The notes under the pieces: model-generated | Told to the model about the DNA's origin: nothing | Database searches by the model: none | Seen by the model: only the letters and a program-made list of their open reading frames with translations | Translations under genes and position numbers: made by a program | Part shown: positions 44,129-52,668 of the stretch, in pieces | How positions within the stretch are numbered: the first letter of the stretch is position 1 | How the letters are laid out: each line of letters starts with the position of its first letter | Assembly: GCF_030294945.1 (NCBI RefSeq) | Contig: NZ_AP018448.1 | Span: 4,216,001 to 4,280,000, forward strand | Source: Streptomyces graminofaciens | GTDB lineage: Bacteria; Actinomycetota; Actinomycetes; Streptomycetales; Streptomycetaceae | Length of the DNA stretch: 64,000 nt | Reading direction: 5' to 3'

Positions 44129-44872
44129 CTACATCAGATCGCGCAGGAGTCGGTCCCGGACCATGAGGGCGGCCCGCTTGTCGGGCAGGTCGACCTCGGC
44201 GGAGAACCGGAAGCCCGCGCTCAGGAAGGCGGCGACTGAGGGGAAGTTGCGAAGGTCGGGTTCCGCGATGACCCGGGCGCACGAGGGACGCCTGTCGAGG
44301 ACCAGATCGGCGACGGCGCGAAGGAGTGTGGAGCCGAGACCTCGCCCGCGCTCGGCGACGGGGCCGATCAGGAGGTGGATTCCCGTGTCGTGGGGGCGGG
44401 CGGGGTAGTGCCGGGCGAGCGGGTCGAGGTCCGCCCGGTAGATCTCCCAGTAGCTCACGGGGACGCCGTCCAGCAGGCCGAGGCAGGGCACGCTGCGACC
44501 GTCGCCGTCGAGCTGGGTGCGGAGGTGGGTCGCGGCCACGGCCTCGGATCCGGCGAGCTTCCAGTAGGCGGCCACGGCGGAGTCGTTCATCCAGCGGGAG
44601 ACGAGAGGGATGTCGCGCTGAACTCGGACGGGGACGAGATGGAGGGTGCCTGCCGGGGTGGGCGTCGGCCCCCAGTGGGCGACGTGGTCGAGCAGGTCGT
44701 CGTGGGGCGGGGGCGGTCCCGGTCTCCCGTCCGTTCCCTCTCCGCGCGAGTCGGTGTCCTCGGCCTCGGTGAGGAGCGCGAGGAAGTCATCGGGCAGGCG
44801 CAGTTCGAGAGTGTCCTCGTTACCGGGGGCCGGGGCGGTGTCGGCGCCGGTGCTCGCGTCGGTGGGAGGCAC
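44129..44872 (-). CDS. GNAT N-acyltransferase of a siderophore pathway (IucB/AlcB-like)
   Basis: A 247-residue acyltransferase. An N-terminal ~85-residue disordered segment precedes the GNAT core. RDIPLVSRWMNDSAVAAYWK, PVSYWEIYRADLDPLARHY and the acyl-CoA loop GPVAERGRGLGSTLLRAVAD are typical of hydroxylysine/diamine acyltransferases of NIS siderophore clusters. GTG 44872 follows GAGAGGAG. It lies 99 bp downstream of the IucA/IucC synthetase and completes the three-gene set aminotransferase-synthetase-acyltransferase. The acyl donor is not predictable. Confidence 0.93.
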   Translation of the reverse strand: MPPTDASTGADTAPAPGNEDTLELRLPDDFLALLTEAEDTDSRGEGTDGRPGPPPPHDDLLDHVAHWGPTPTPAGTLHLVPVRVQRDIPLVSRWMNDSAVAAYWKLAGSEAVAATHLRTQLDGDGRSVPCLGLLDGVPVSYWEIYRADLDPLARHYPARPHDTGIHLLIGPVAERGRGLGSTLLRAVADLVLDRRPSCARVIAEPDLRNFPSVAAFLSAGFRFSAEVDLPDKRAALMVRDRLLRDLM

Positions 44873-44971
44873 GGCGACGCTCCTCTCAGGAGATGGGGTG
44901 GGGCATGTTCCTCGGGGCCGAAGGGTGTCGGGGGCGGGGCGGTCGGTCGGACGGGCTGGTGGGTCGGCCGG

Positions 44972-47119
44972 TCAGAGATGAAGGGGGTTGGTGATGGTCA
45001 CGTAGACGGACTGGGTGTCGACGGGGCCGATCAGTTCGTCGAGGCCGTGCAGTCGGGTCAGCAGGTTGGCCTTGCAGCGGAAGGTGGGTGAGTCGAGGAA
45101 GCGGGACGGCAGGGAGGTGTTCAGCCGGTGGGGGCCGGTGGCCACGTCGGCGAGGAAGCGGCGGAGGGCGGCGAGGAGCAGGTGCTCGTCGGCGAGGCGC
45201 TGGGAGCCGAACGCTCCGACGAGTCCGAGCACGTTGTTGATGCCGAGGTAATAGGTGAACCGTTCGTCGGTGACCTCGTCGGAGACGAAGGTGTCGCTGT
45301 GCTCGCCGATGCCCGGCAGCCGGGCCTGGAGGTCCGCGCGGCGGGACTCGCGGAAGTAGTAGCCCTGGTTGTCGCGGTACCGGCCGCCCGTGGGCCAGCC
45401 GTCGGCGTCCAGCAGGAGGAGGGTGTTCTGCTGGTGGGCCTCGAGGGCGATCCCGGCCTCGCTGTCCAGCCACAGCACGGGCCGCACCACCCGTTCCAGA
45501 TAGCGCAGGAACCACTCCGCGGCGACGACACCCAGGGGGCGGCCGGTCCGCCCGGCGAGGCGGGTGACGACGTCGGCGAGCCGGGACCAGGCAGGGGGGC
45601 TCTGCTCAGGAGCAGGGCCGCCTGGCTGCTGGTCGATGACTCGGGCGCCTCGTGGCTCGTCGGTGGTGCGGCTGTCTCGCTGCTCGCTCCGGTCGTACGG
45701 CCTGGGTGACAGGAACCCCGCTACGCAGGACACGTCGTCCGTCGGGCCGAACGGGTTGTGCCGGATCATCACGTCCAGCCCGGGCACGGGGTCGCCGTCC
45801 GGGGTGGTGACCGCCAGCCAGGCCGGGTCGCGGACGATGTCGAAGCCGGGGTGGGCCGTCTGCCACTCCTTGGCGAGACCACTGCGCAGGAGGCGGTGGA
45901 CCTCGACGCCGCGGTGGAGTTCCTTACGGAGGTTCTCGCGTCGGGAGTTGGTGATGCGCAGGCCCAGCGAGAGCTTCAGCATCGCGGGGGCGCCGGTGCG
46001 GTGGACGGTGCGGACGGAGGAGGTGGGGTGCCACGGGGAGCCGTGCGGGCCGAGGTCGCGGAGGAGTCCGGCGTCCAGCAGGGCCGCGGTCTCCGGGCGG
46101 TGGCGGATCTCGCGGTGCTGCCATGGGTGCAGGGGCAGGGCGGCGTATCCGTCGGGCAGGGGCAGCCCGCTGCCGGCCAGCCGTGCGGTGAGTCGGTCGG
46201 CGGGAACGATACGGCCGCGCTCGGTCCAGGCCGAGTCGGTGGACAGGACGGAGGGGGCAACCGCAAGCCAGCGCAGGGGGAAGGAGCCGCGCGACTCGGG
46301 TGAGTACAGCCGAGCCTCGGCCTCGGAGAGTCCTTCCCGGCTCTTCGGGGTGGGGTGCAGGGGGTGGCCGAGCACGAGGGCCTGTTCGGCGGCGAGGAAG
46401 AGGTCGGGCGGATCGGCGGGCCGGGACCGGCGTTCGGCGAGGAAGGCGGTGGTGTGCCGGACGGAGTCGGCGACCCGGCTGATGAGGTCGGCGGTCTCGG
46501 ACGCCAGGGTTGGGGTCTCGGGCGCCGGAGTGGGCACGGGGGTCGGCGAAGGCGTGGCCGGGTCCTCGTCAAAGCTGTCCCCCGAGGCCGGGCGGGCGGT
46601 CGCCTCCCGGGCCAGGAGCGCTGCCACCGTCACGGCGTCGGCCGGGGGCGCGCCTTCGGGGGCGTCGGCGAAGTGGGGAAGGCCGAACCGGTGCCAGCCG
46701 GTCGGGGACCAGTAGTGGATCGGGGCGAGGAGGGTTGTCCCGGTGGTGTGGAGAGGGATGCGGAGGGTGGCGTCTTCCGGGGCGGGGAGGTTGTGTTCGC
46801 GTACCCAGCAGCGCAGCAGGTTCTCCACGGCTGCCGCCTGGGCCGCGGTGTGCGGGTCGGGGTGGTCGAGCGGGTCGGTGACGAAGCCGCGCGACTGCTG
46901 GGGCGGCCGGGTGCTGTCCTTCTGCCGGGGAAAGGTGTCGGCCTGGCCGGGTACCGAGGCGGGTGGGCGAGAGGCGGAGGCATTCTGCCTGGGCAGGGCA
47001 TCGGCCGGGCGGGGCGCGGCCCCAGCGGTCGGGCGGGGCGCCGGCCCGGTCGCGGGCGGCAGCGGGGCCTGGCGGGCGGGGCCCCTGTCCGTGGGGGCGT
47101 GGTCTTCGGTGGCGGGCAT
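44972..47119 (-). CDS. IucA/IucC-family NRPS-independent siderophore synthetase
   Basis: A 715-residue synthetase that joins a polycarboxylate (often citrate) to an amine or alcohol with ATP. The family core covers ~95-715: LPLHPWQHREIRH, STSSVRT-like TSSVRTVHRTGAPAMLKLSL, GLRITNSRRENLRKEL, EAHQQNTLLLLDADGWPT and the C-terminal FRCKANLLTRL. The first ~80 residues and a Pro/Thr-rich insert near 190-220 are low complexity. A second insert (~480-510) sits between the halves. ATG 47119 is chosen; a TTG 9 bp upstream is possible. It is transcribed between the aminotransferase and acyltransferase genes. Confidence 0.95.
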   Translation of the reverse strand: MPATEDHAPTDRGPARQAPLPPATGPAPRPTAGAAPRPADALPRQNASASRPPASVPGQADTFPRQKDSTRPPQQSRGFVTDPLDHPDPHTAAQAAAVENLLRCWVREHNLPAPEDATLRIPLHTTGTTLLAPIHYWSPTGWHRFGLPHFADAPEGAPPADAVTVAALLAREATARPASGDSFDEDPATPSPTPVPTPAPETPTLASETADLISRVADSVRHTTAFLAERRSRPADPPDLFLAAEQALVLGHPLHPTPKSREGLSEAEARLYSPESRGSFPLRWLAVAPSVLSTDSAWTERGRIVPADRLTARLAGSGLPLPDGYAALPLHPWQHREIRHRPETAALLDAGLLRDLGPHGSPWHPTSSVRTVHRTGAPAMLKLSLGLRITNSRRENLRKELHRGVEVHRLLRSGLAKEWQTAHPGFDIVRDPAWLAVTTPDGDPVPGLDVMIRHNPFGPTDDVSCVAGFLSPRPYDRSEQRDSRTTDEPRGARVIDQQPGGPAPEQSPPAWSRLADVVTRLAGRTGRPLGVVAAEWFLRYLERVVRPVLWLDSEAGIALEAHQQNTLLLLDADGWPTGGRYRDNQGYYFRESRRADLQARLPGIGEHSDTFVSDEVTDERFTYYLGINNVLGLVGAFGSQRLADEHLLLAALRRFLADVATGPHRLNTSLPSRFLDSPTFRCKANLLTRLHGLDELIGPVDTQSVYVTITNPLHL

Positions 47120-47472
47120 CGCGGTCAACGGGGGTCCTGGGTTCCTTGGGATGGCGTGCTGGTTCGTGCGGGCCGTAGGGGCGCCGAGGGCGGCGGGCGT
47201 TCACCGGCCTACGGCGGTCGGGCCCCTGGCATCGCGCCGTACGGTGGTCGGGGGTGCGGCGGCGGGGTGTGCGGTAGCGCGGCGTACGGCGCTCCGGGCC
47301 GGGGGTCTACGGACTGTGCCCTCCTCGGCTGGGGCGTTGCCGGCTGAGGCATTCCCTGGTGGGGCATCCCGGCCCACGCCGTTCCGGGCCATGGCGCTTC
47401 CGGCCACCGTCGCTCCGGGCGGTGTGGGTGGGCCGTCGCCTGCGTCTGCTGGTTCTCGGTGCGGCGCGATGC
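47120..47472. other. Degenerate-repeat spacer inside the siderophore locus
   Basis: These 353 bp are GC-rich with scattered imperfect repeats (TACGGCGGTCGGG / TACGGTGGTCGGG, GGCGTACGGCG). A 91-codon minus frame (47201-47476) starts at a GTG overlapping the aminotransferase stop by 4 bases and has GGAAG upstream. The predicted peptide is low-complexity Ala/Pro/Arg with no domain, so it is not called as a gene. Confidence 0.45.
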
Positions 47473-48978
47473 TCACCGGCCGGACTTCCGGTCAGGCGAG
47501 CCGACCGGTTCGGGTTGCTCGGTGCGCACCGCGGCCGCCCTGGGCGCCGGAAGCCGTGGCTCCCGCGCCACGGCTTCGATCGCGTCCGTCAGACGGTCGA
47601 GTACGGCGTTGGTCTGTTCATCGGTGATCGTCAGGGGCGGGAGGAGGCGTACGACGCCGGCGTGGCGGCCGCCCAGTTCGACGATGAGGCCGCGGCGCAG
47701 GCACTCCCGTTGGACGGCGGTGGCGAGGTCGGGCGCGGCCGGGCGGGGGCCGTCGGCGACGGCGGGGGGCGCCTCCGGGTCGACCATCTCGATGCCGATC
47801 ATCAGTCCTCGGCCCCGTACGTCGCCGACGCACGCGAACTCGCCGATCAGGGGGCCGAGTTGGGTGAGCATGCGGGAGCCCAACATCTCGGCGCGCTCGG
47901 CGAGGCCGTTCTCGCGGACATGGGCGAGGGTGGCGGTGCCGGCCGCCATGGCGAGCTGGTTGCCGCGGAAGGTGCCGGCGTGGGCGCCGGGCTGCCATAC
48001 GTCGAGGTCGTCGCGGTAGACGACGACGGCCAGCGGAAGGCTGCCGCCGATCGCCTTGGACAGGACCATCACATCGGGAACGACTCCGCTGTGCTCGACG
48101 GCCCAGAAGCGACCGGTGCGGCCCACGCCCGTCTGGACCTCGTCGGCGATGAGCGGGATCGAGCGCGTGGCGGTGATCTCGCGCATCCGGCGCAGCCAGC
48201 CGTCGGGCGCGGGGATGACGCCGCCCTCGCCCTGGACGGGTTCGAGGATCATTCCGGCGGGCAGCGGCACTCCGGACTTGGCGTCGTCGAGGACGGACTC
48301 GGTCCAGCGGGCGGCGAGTTCGGCGCCGTGCTCGCCGCCGACGCCGTACGGACAGCGGTAGTCCTGGGGGTAGGGCAGGCGCGTCACGCGGACCTCGCAG
48401 GCGCCTCCGGACGCTTCGAGCGCCCCGGCGGTCATGCCGTGGTAGGCGCCGGTGAAGGCGAGCATTCCGGTGCGTCCGGTCGCGGCCCGTACGAGCTTGA
48501 ACGCGGCCTCGACCGCGTCGGTGCCGGCCGGTCCGCAGAACTGCACGCGTGCGCGGTCGGCGAGCCCGGGCGGCAGGGTGCGGAACAGTTCGGTGGTGAA
48601 GGCGTCCTTGACCGGTGTGGCAAGGTCGAGGACGTGCAGCGGCGCTCCCGAGTCGAGGACCTTCCGGATGGCTTCCAGGACGACCGGGTGATTGTGGCCG
48701 AGGGCCAGTGTGCCGGCGCCGGACAGGCAGTCGAGGTAGCGGCGGCCGTCGGCTCCCTCGATCGTCAGGCCGCGTGCGCGGACCGGCACGATGGGCAGGG
48801 CTCGCGCGTAGGTGCGCGCCGACGACTCGCGTGCGGACTGGCGCCGCAGGATGCCCTCCTGCGCCGTGCGCGCCCCCTCGTACTCGCGTCGTGGCCGCCC
48901 CCGATCGCTCTCGTGTCCCGAGCGCGCCCGCTCGGACTCCCGCCCCACCGACGCCATCGCAGACTCGGTCACCGCCAC
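47473..48978 (-). CDS. Diaminobutyrate-type class III aminotransferase of the siderophore locus
   Basis: A 501-residue PLP enzyme. GTG 48978 is 10 nt after GGAGG. An Arg/Glu-rich N-terminal ~50 residues precede the core, which has QFCGPAGTDAVEAAFKLVR, FTGAYHGMTAGALEASG, MILEPVQGEGGVIP and LIADEVQTGVGRTGRFWAVE. The PLP-lysine is in MVLSKAIGGSLPLAVVVYR. These match 2,4-diaminobutyrate:2-oxoglutarate aminotransferases (RhbA/EctB-like), which supply the diamine for NIS siderophores. The downstream acyltransferase and IucA/IucC synthetase support this role. A decarboxylase and a hydroxylase, usual partners, are not present in the window. Confidence 0.92.
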   Translation of the reverse strand: MAVTESAMASVGRESERARSGHESDRGRPRREYEGARTAQEGILRRQSARESSARTYARALPIVPVRARGLTIEGADGRRYLDCLSGAGTLALGHNHPVVLEAIRKVLDSGAPLHVLDLATPVKDAFTTELFRTLPPGLADRARVQFCGPAGTDAVEAAFKLVRAATGRTGMLAFTGAYHGMTAGALEASGGACEVRVTRLPYPQDYRCPYGVGGEHGAELAARWTESVLDDAKSGVPLPAGMILEPVQGEGGVIPAPDGWLRRMREITATRSIPLIADEVQTGVGRTGRFWAVEHSGVVPDVMVLSKAIGGSLPLAVVVYRDDLDVWQPGAHAGTFRGNQLAMAAGTATLAHVRENGLAERAEMLGSRMLTQLGPLIGEFACVGDVRGRGLMIGIEMVDPEAPPAVADGPRPAAPDLATAVQRECLRRGLIVELGGRHAGVVRLLPPLTITDEQTNAVLDRLTDAIEAVAREPRLPAPRAAAVRTEQPEPVGSPDRKSGR

Positions 48979-49143
48979 GACTGCACTTCCTCCCGCTGCC
49001 CACAGGCGAGTTGGCAGGGGGCACACCGAGCACCGGCGGGTCCCCCCGCACGTACCAACGACGGGGTCCGCACAGGGAAGCGGGGTGGGACGAAGATCCT
49101 TGCGGTGACGGAACGGTTGACGCCCCGGCCCGGTCGCGGGTCG

Positions 49144-49968
49144 TCAGGAACCGGTGTCGGTCCGGGTGACGAGGTCGGTGATGTGGGCCCACATCCGGGG
49201 GGCGTTGGAGTACATGGGGAAGTGGGCGCAGTGGCCGATCTCGGCCAGTTCGACGCCGCCTTCGGCCAGGGCCGGGAGGTAGGACAGGGAGTTGTTCTGC
49301 TCGCCGTACATGAACAGTCTCGGTGTGGGGAGTGCGAGGAAGCGGTCCAGGAGCTTGCCGTGGTCGGAGAGGTCGACCATGGACTCGAAGATCGCCCTGA
49401 CGGCTCCGGCCCGGACCTTGTGCGGCAGGCTCGACGCGTACAGCGCGCCGGCGTGGAAGCGCGAGTCGCTCACGCGTTCGGCGAACCGGGCGAGGAAGGT
49501 GTCGGGGTCGTCGTCGGCGTGGGTGATGATCTGGCGGCTGAGGAAGCAGTCCTCGGGCGCGACGTTGCCCTCGATGTTGGTGAAGCTCGCGATTCTGCCG
49601 GGGTCGCCGTCCGCCAGGAGGAGTGCGGTCAGGCCTCCCATCGAGTGGCCGATGACGTGGAAGCGGTCGATGTGCCACGCCTGGAGGACCTGTTCGGCGA
49701 CGGCCACCAGGAAGGGGAGGGAGACGGCGGTGAGGTCCGCGCAGGTGCTGGCGCCGCAGCCGGGTGCGTCGTAGGCGAGGACGGGGCGGTCGGCGAGACG
49801 GTCCTGCTGGACGACGTCCGCGTAGTCCTCCTTGGTCGAGCCGAAGCCGTGGAGGAACACCAGGGGGGTGCCGGTGCCGTCGCGGTGGAGGCCGGCCACG
49901 TCGACGCGGGTGCCGTGCACGGTGAGCGGGAGTGTGAACCGTTCGAGTCTGTTGACGGTGCCCGTCAT
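49144..49968 (-). CDS. Alpha/beta hydrolase
   Basis: A 274-residue alpha/beta hydrolase. The oxyanion-side motif VFLHGFGSTKEDY is at ~38-50 and the nucleophile Ser in FHVIGHSMGGLTALLL (~106). The catalytic His is probably in LAEIGHCAHFPMYS near the C-terminus. ATG 49968 follows GGAGG and overlaps the upstream aminotransferase stop as ATGA, so the two are coupled. It is last in the five-gene RraA operon, 165 bp upstream of the siderophore aminotransferase. The substrate is unknown; an ester or C-C bond hydrolase is possible. Confidence 0.92.
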   Translation of the reverse strand: MTGTVNRLERFTLPLTVHGTRVDVAGLHRDGTGTPLVFLHGFGSTKEDYADVVQQDRLADRPVLAYDAPGCGASTCADLTAVSLPFLVAVAEQVLQAWHIDRFHVIGHSMGGLTALLLADGDPGRIASFTNIEGNVAPEDCFLSRQIITHADDDPDTFLARFAERVSDSRFHAGALYASSLPHKVRAGAVRAIFESMVDLSDHGKLLDRFLALPTPRLFMYGEQNNSLSYLPALAEGGVELAEIGHCAHFPMYSNAPRMWAHITDLVTRTDTGS

Positions 49969-51284
49969 CGGGCCACCTCCGGGTTTGGCGCGTCGATGTC
50001 GTAGGTGGCCTCGGTGGGAGTGGTTCCGAGGGCGGTTCGCAGGCGGTCGATCGCGGTGAGCAGGGTGCGGTCGTCGACGGCGAAGCAGAGGCGGATGCGG
50101 CCGGGGGCGTTGAACGCCTCTCCGGGGACGACCGCGAGGTGGGCGGTGTCGAGGAGCCAGGTGGCGAGGTCCGCGCTGCTCGTCCAACCACGGTCGCCGA
50201 GCAGGTCGCTGACGTCGGGGAAGGCGAACATGCCGCCGTCGGGCAGTGGGCAGTCGATGCCGTCGATCGCGTTCAAGGCCTCGACCAGGAGGTTTCGGCG
50301 GCGGCGGTAGTCGCGGGCGGCGTCGGCGGGCGTGTCCGCGTCGTTCAGGGCGGCGAGGGCTGCCCGTTGGTTGACCGTGGGGACGTGGGTGATGGTGCGG
50401 GAGACGTGCAGACGTGCGGAGGCGACGATCTCCGGGGGTGCCGCGAGCCAGCCGACCCGCCATCCCGTCATGGCGTGTTCCTTCGACACTCCGCCGACGA
50501 CGATGGTGCGGGCACGCAGGTCGGGGGCGACTCGCAGGACGGACCGGTAGGTCCCGGTGTGGTCGAAGGCCCGGTAGATGTCGTCGCCGATGACCCAGAT
50601 GCCGTGCCGCCGGGCCCAGTCGGCGATCCCGCGCAGCCGGGACTCGGGGTGGACCGCGCCGGTGGGGTTGCCGGGGCTGGAGAGGATCACCGCCCGTGTA
50701 CGAGGGGTACGGCGGCGGTCGAGTGCGTCGGGGGAGATGCGGAACGCGTGGTCCGTCTCGACCGGGACGGGGACGCCGCCGGCCGCGGTGACGACCTCGG
50801 CGTGACCGGGCCAGCCGGGCGCCGCGACCAGTACCTCGTCGCCGGGGCCGATCAGGGCCTGGGCGGCGAGGAAGAGGGCGTGCTTCGCGCCGAGGGCGAT
50901 CTGGATGTCGCCCTCGGTCCAGGGGAGTTCGGTGTCCTCGCTGAGCCGCGCGGCGACGAGCGCGCGGAGTTCGGGGTGCCCCTGGGCCGGGCCGTAGTGG
51001 TGGGTGGCGGGGTCGCGCACTGCGGCCACGGCGGCCTCGACGACCACGGCGCTGGTGGCTGCCTGGGGCTCACCGGCGGCGAGCGTGATGACGTCCGCGC
51101 CCCGGGCCCGGAGTGCTTCGGCCCGGGCGGCCACGGCGAAGATCGGGTTGTCCGCCGCCGGGGCCAGCGGGGTCGACAGGGCCATCGGCGCGGTCGGCGC
51201 CACCGGCTTCGTCGACGTCATCGGTGTCGTAGGCATCACCGGCGTCGAAGGTGTCATTGGATTCGTCGGCGTCATCCCCGTCAC
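49965..51284 (-). CDS. Class I/II PLP aminotransferase
   Basis: A 439-residue fold-type I aminotransferase. It has a ~45-residue Thr/Pro/Met-rich N-terminus with MTPxxP-like repeats, then the core: DVITLAAGEPQAATS, HHYGPAQGHPELRALVA, VILSSPGNPTGAVHPES and WVIGDDIYRAFDH. The PLP-lysine is in VGGVSKEHAMTGWRVGWL, and PGRIRLCFAVDD closes the core. GTG 51284 overlaps the preceding gene's stop (GTGA). It sits between three RraA-type aldolases and a hydrolase. If it acts with them it would convert an amino acid to the 2-oxo acid the aldolases cleave. The substrate is inferred, not shown. Confidence 0.93.
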   Translation of the reverse strand: MTGMTPTNPMTPSTPVMPTTPMTSTKPVAPTAPMALSTPLAPAADNPIFAVAARAEALRARGADVITLAAGEPQAATSAVVVEAAVAAVRDPATHHYGPAQGHPELRALVAARLSEDTELPWTEGDIQIALGAKHALFLAAQALIGPGDEVLVAAPGWPGHAEVVTAAGGVPVPVETDHAFRISPDALDRRRTPRTRAVILSSPGNPTGAVHPESRLRGIADWARRHGIWVIGDDIYRAFDHTGTYRSVLRVAPDLRARTIVVGGVSKEHAMTGWRVGWLAAPPEIVASARLHVSRTITHVPTVNQRAALAALNDADTPADAARDYRRRRNLLVEALNAIDGIDCPLPDGGMFAFPDVSDLLGDRGWTSSADLATWLLDTAHLAVVPGEAFNAPGRIRLCFAVDDRTLLTAIDRLRTALGTTPTEATYDIDAPNPEVAR

Positions 51285-51931
51285 CGCCCCGCCGCTTCGA
51301 AGTCGTACAGGTCGAGGGTGCTGTGGCCTTCCCGCAGTTGCTTCATCAGTTCGTTCTCCTGGGCCACGCGCGTGTCGGCGCGGTCGAGGATCCGTTCGGC
51401 GTCGGCCTGGGGAAGCGCCACGACGCCGTCGACGTCCCCGACGACGAGGTCACCGGGGCGGACCGTGATGCCGCCGACCTGGACGGGGCGCCCGAACACT
51501 CCGCGGAAGTGCTTGCGGGTGCCGAGGATGGAGTTGTTGCGCGAGAACACCGGGAAGCCGAGTGCCTCGGTCTCCGACGTGTCGCGTACTCCGCCGTCGA
51601 TGAGCAGGCCCGCGATGCCCCGGTGCTGGGCGGCCACGGTGAGGATCTCGCCCCAGTGCCCGAAGCGGGCGCCGCCGAGGTCGGCCACGAGGACGGAGCC
51701 GGGCGGGGCCTGGAGTACGGCGTGGTGCAGGGCGAGGTTGTCGCCGCCGGCTCCCTGCACGGTGAACGCCGGGCCGCACAGCCGGGCGCCCGCCCACAGG
51801 GAGCGGATCTCCGGGCACAGGGCCACGGCGAGTCCGGACGCCTCGGACAGGGTCGCGCTGGAGTGCCCGCGGGCGGGGTCCTGCAGCGGGCGGTCGTCCC
51901 CGGCGCGGGCGTTCGTGAGGCTGTCGGTCAC
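51281..51931 (-). CDS. RraA/HMG-aldolase family protein 3
   Basis: A 216-residue member of the RraA fold, a family containing class II pyruvate aldolases for 4-hydroxy-4-methyl-2-oxoglutarate (HMG) and 4-carboxy-4-hydroxy-2-oxoadipate (CHA), and non-enzymatic regulators of RNase E. It has GLLIDGGVRDTSETEALGFP with the Arg-Asp pair and the downstream Glu. The position that is the second Gly of WGGI in the two paralogues is Glu here (WGEI). GTG 51931 overlaps the upstream stop by four bases. A Streptomyces RraA-type protein in a catabolic operon is more likely an aldolase or decarboxylase than an RNase E regulator. Confidence 0.9.
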   Translation of the reverse strand: MTDSLTNARAGDDRPLQDPARGHSSATLSEASGLAVALCPEIRSLWAGARLCGPAFTVQGAGGDNLALHHAVLQAPPGSVLVADLGGARFGHWGEILTVAAQHRGIAGLLIDGGVRDTSETEALGFPVFSRNNSILGTRKHFRGVFGRPVQVGGITVRPGDLVVGDVDGVVALPQADAERILDRADTRVAQENELMKQLREGHSTLDLYDFEAAGR

Positions 51932-52668
51932 GAGGGGTCCTTCCGGGTCTGGAGCGCGTGGTAGCCGTGCCGGGCCCGGGCCTCGGCGAGCGTGGCGCCG
52001 CTGCGGACGGTCTCGACGATGGCCTCCTCGACGCGGTCGATGTGGCGGGCGATGTCCACGATCTCGTCCCAGCGCGCGGCGGGGACGACCACGGCGCCGT
52101 CGTCGTCGGCCACGAGGATGTCGCCGGGGCGGACGACGACCTGATCGATGGTGACGGAGGTCTGGACGGCGGCCACCCGGACGCGGTCCTTGCCGGTCCT
52201 CATGAACCTGGAGACCGACCAGATCGGGTAGCCGAGAGCGGTCGCGACGGCGACATCACGGCAGGTGCCGTTGATGACCGTGCCTGCGACACCGCGATCG
52301 TGGGCGACCTCGCTCATGATGCCGCCCCACACCGTGCAGTCGGTCCGGCCGGCGTTGTCGATCAGGATCACCGCGCCGACGGGGACGTCGTCGAGGAAGT
52401 CCCCGACCGTGCCGCCGGTCGCGTCGACCGGTTCGTACGTCACGGTGAAGACCGGGCCGACGATCCGCCCGCCCCGGCGCAGCGCGCCGATGCCATGCAG
52501 GGATCCGGGGAGTCCGAGCGAGTCGAGGGCGTCGGAGATCGACGCGGTGGACAGTTCGGTGGGCGTTTCGAAGGCCTCGTCGGTGAGCCGACCGGCGGCG
52601 GCCAGGGCTGCGGAGCGGTCGGTGGCGTGCCCGGCGGCAAGGCCCGACCCGGCGGCGGTGTCGCTCAT
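51928..52668 (-). CDS. RraA/HMG-aldolase family protein 2
   Basis: A 246-residue RraA-fold protein. The motif reads CTVWGGIMSEVAHDRGVAG then NGTCRDVAVATALGYP: the Gly-X20-Arg-Asp spacing is kept, but the acidic residue expected three positions later is Val. This may alter metal or substrate handling. PGDILVADDDGAVVVPAA is the family's C-terminal strand-turn-strand. ATG 52668 overlaps the upstream paralogue's stop (ATGA). It is the middle of three consecutive paralogues. Confidence 0.9.
   Translation of the reverse strand: MSDTAAGSGLAAGHATDRSAALAAAGRLTDEAFETPTELSTASISDALDSLGLPGSLHGIGALRRGGRIVGPVFTVTYEPVDATGGTVGDFLDDVPVGAVILIDNAGRTDCTVWGGIMSEVAHDRGVAGTVINGTCRDVAVATALGYPIWSVSRFMRTGKDRVRVAAVQTSVTIDQVVVRPGDILVADDDGAVVVPAARWDEIVDIARHIDRVEEAIVETVRSGATLAEARARHGYHALQTRKDPS

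Noticed and set aside
47201..47476. 91-codon frame overlapping the siderophore aminotransferase stop
   Set aside because: The four-base overlap and a GGAAG are suggestive, but the peptide is low-complexity Ala/Pro/Arg without any fold-like pattern.
48979..49143. Iron box upstream of the siderophore aminotransferase
   Set aside because: I found no TTAGGTTAGGCTAACCTAA-like palindrome in this gap.
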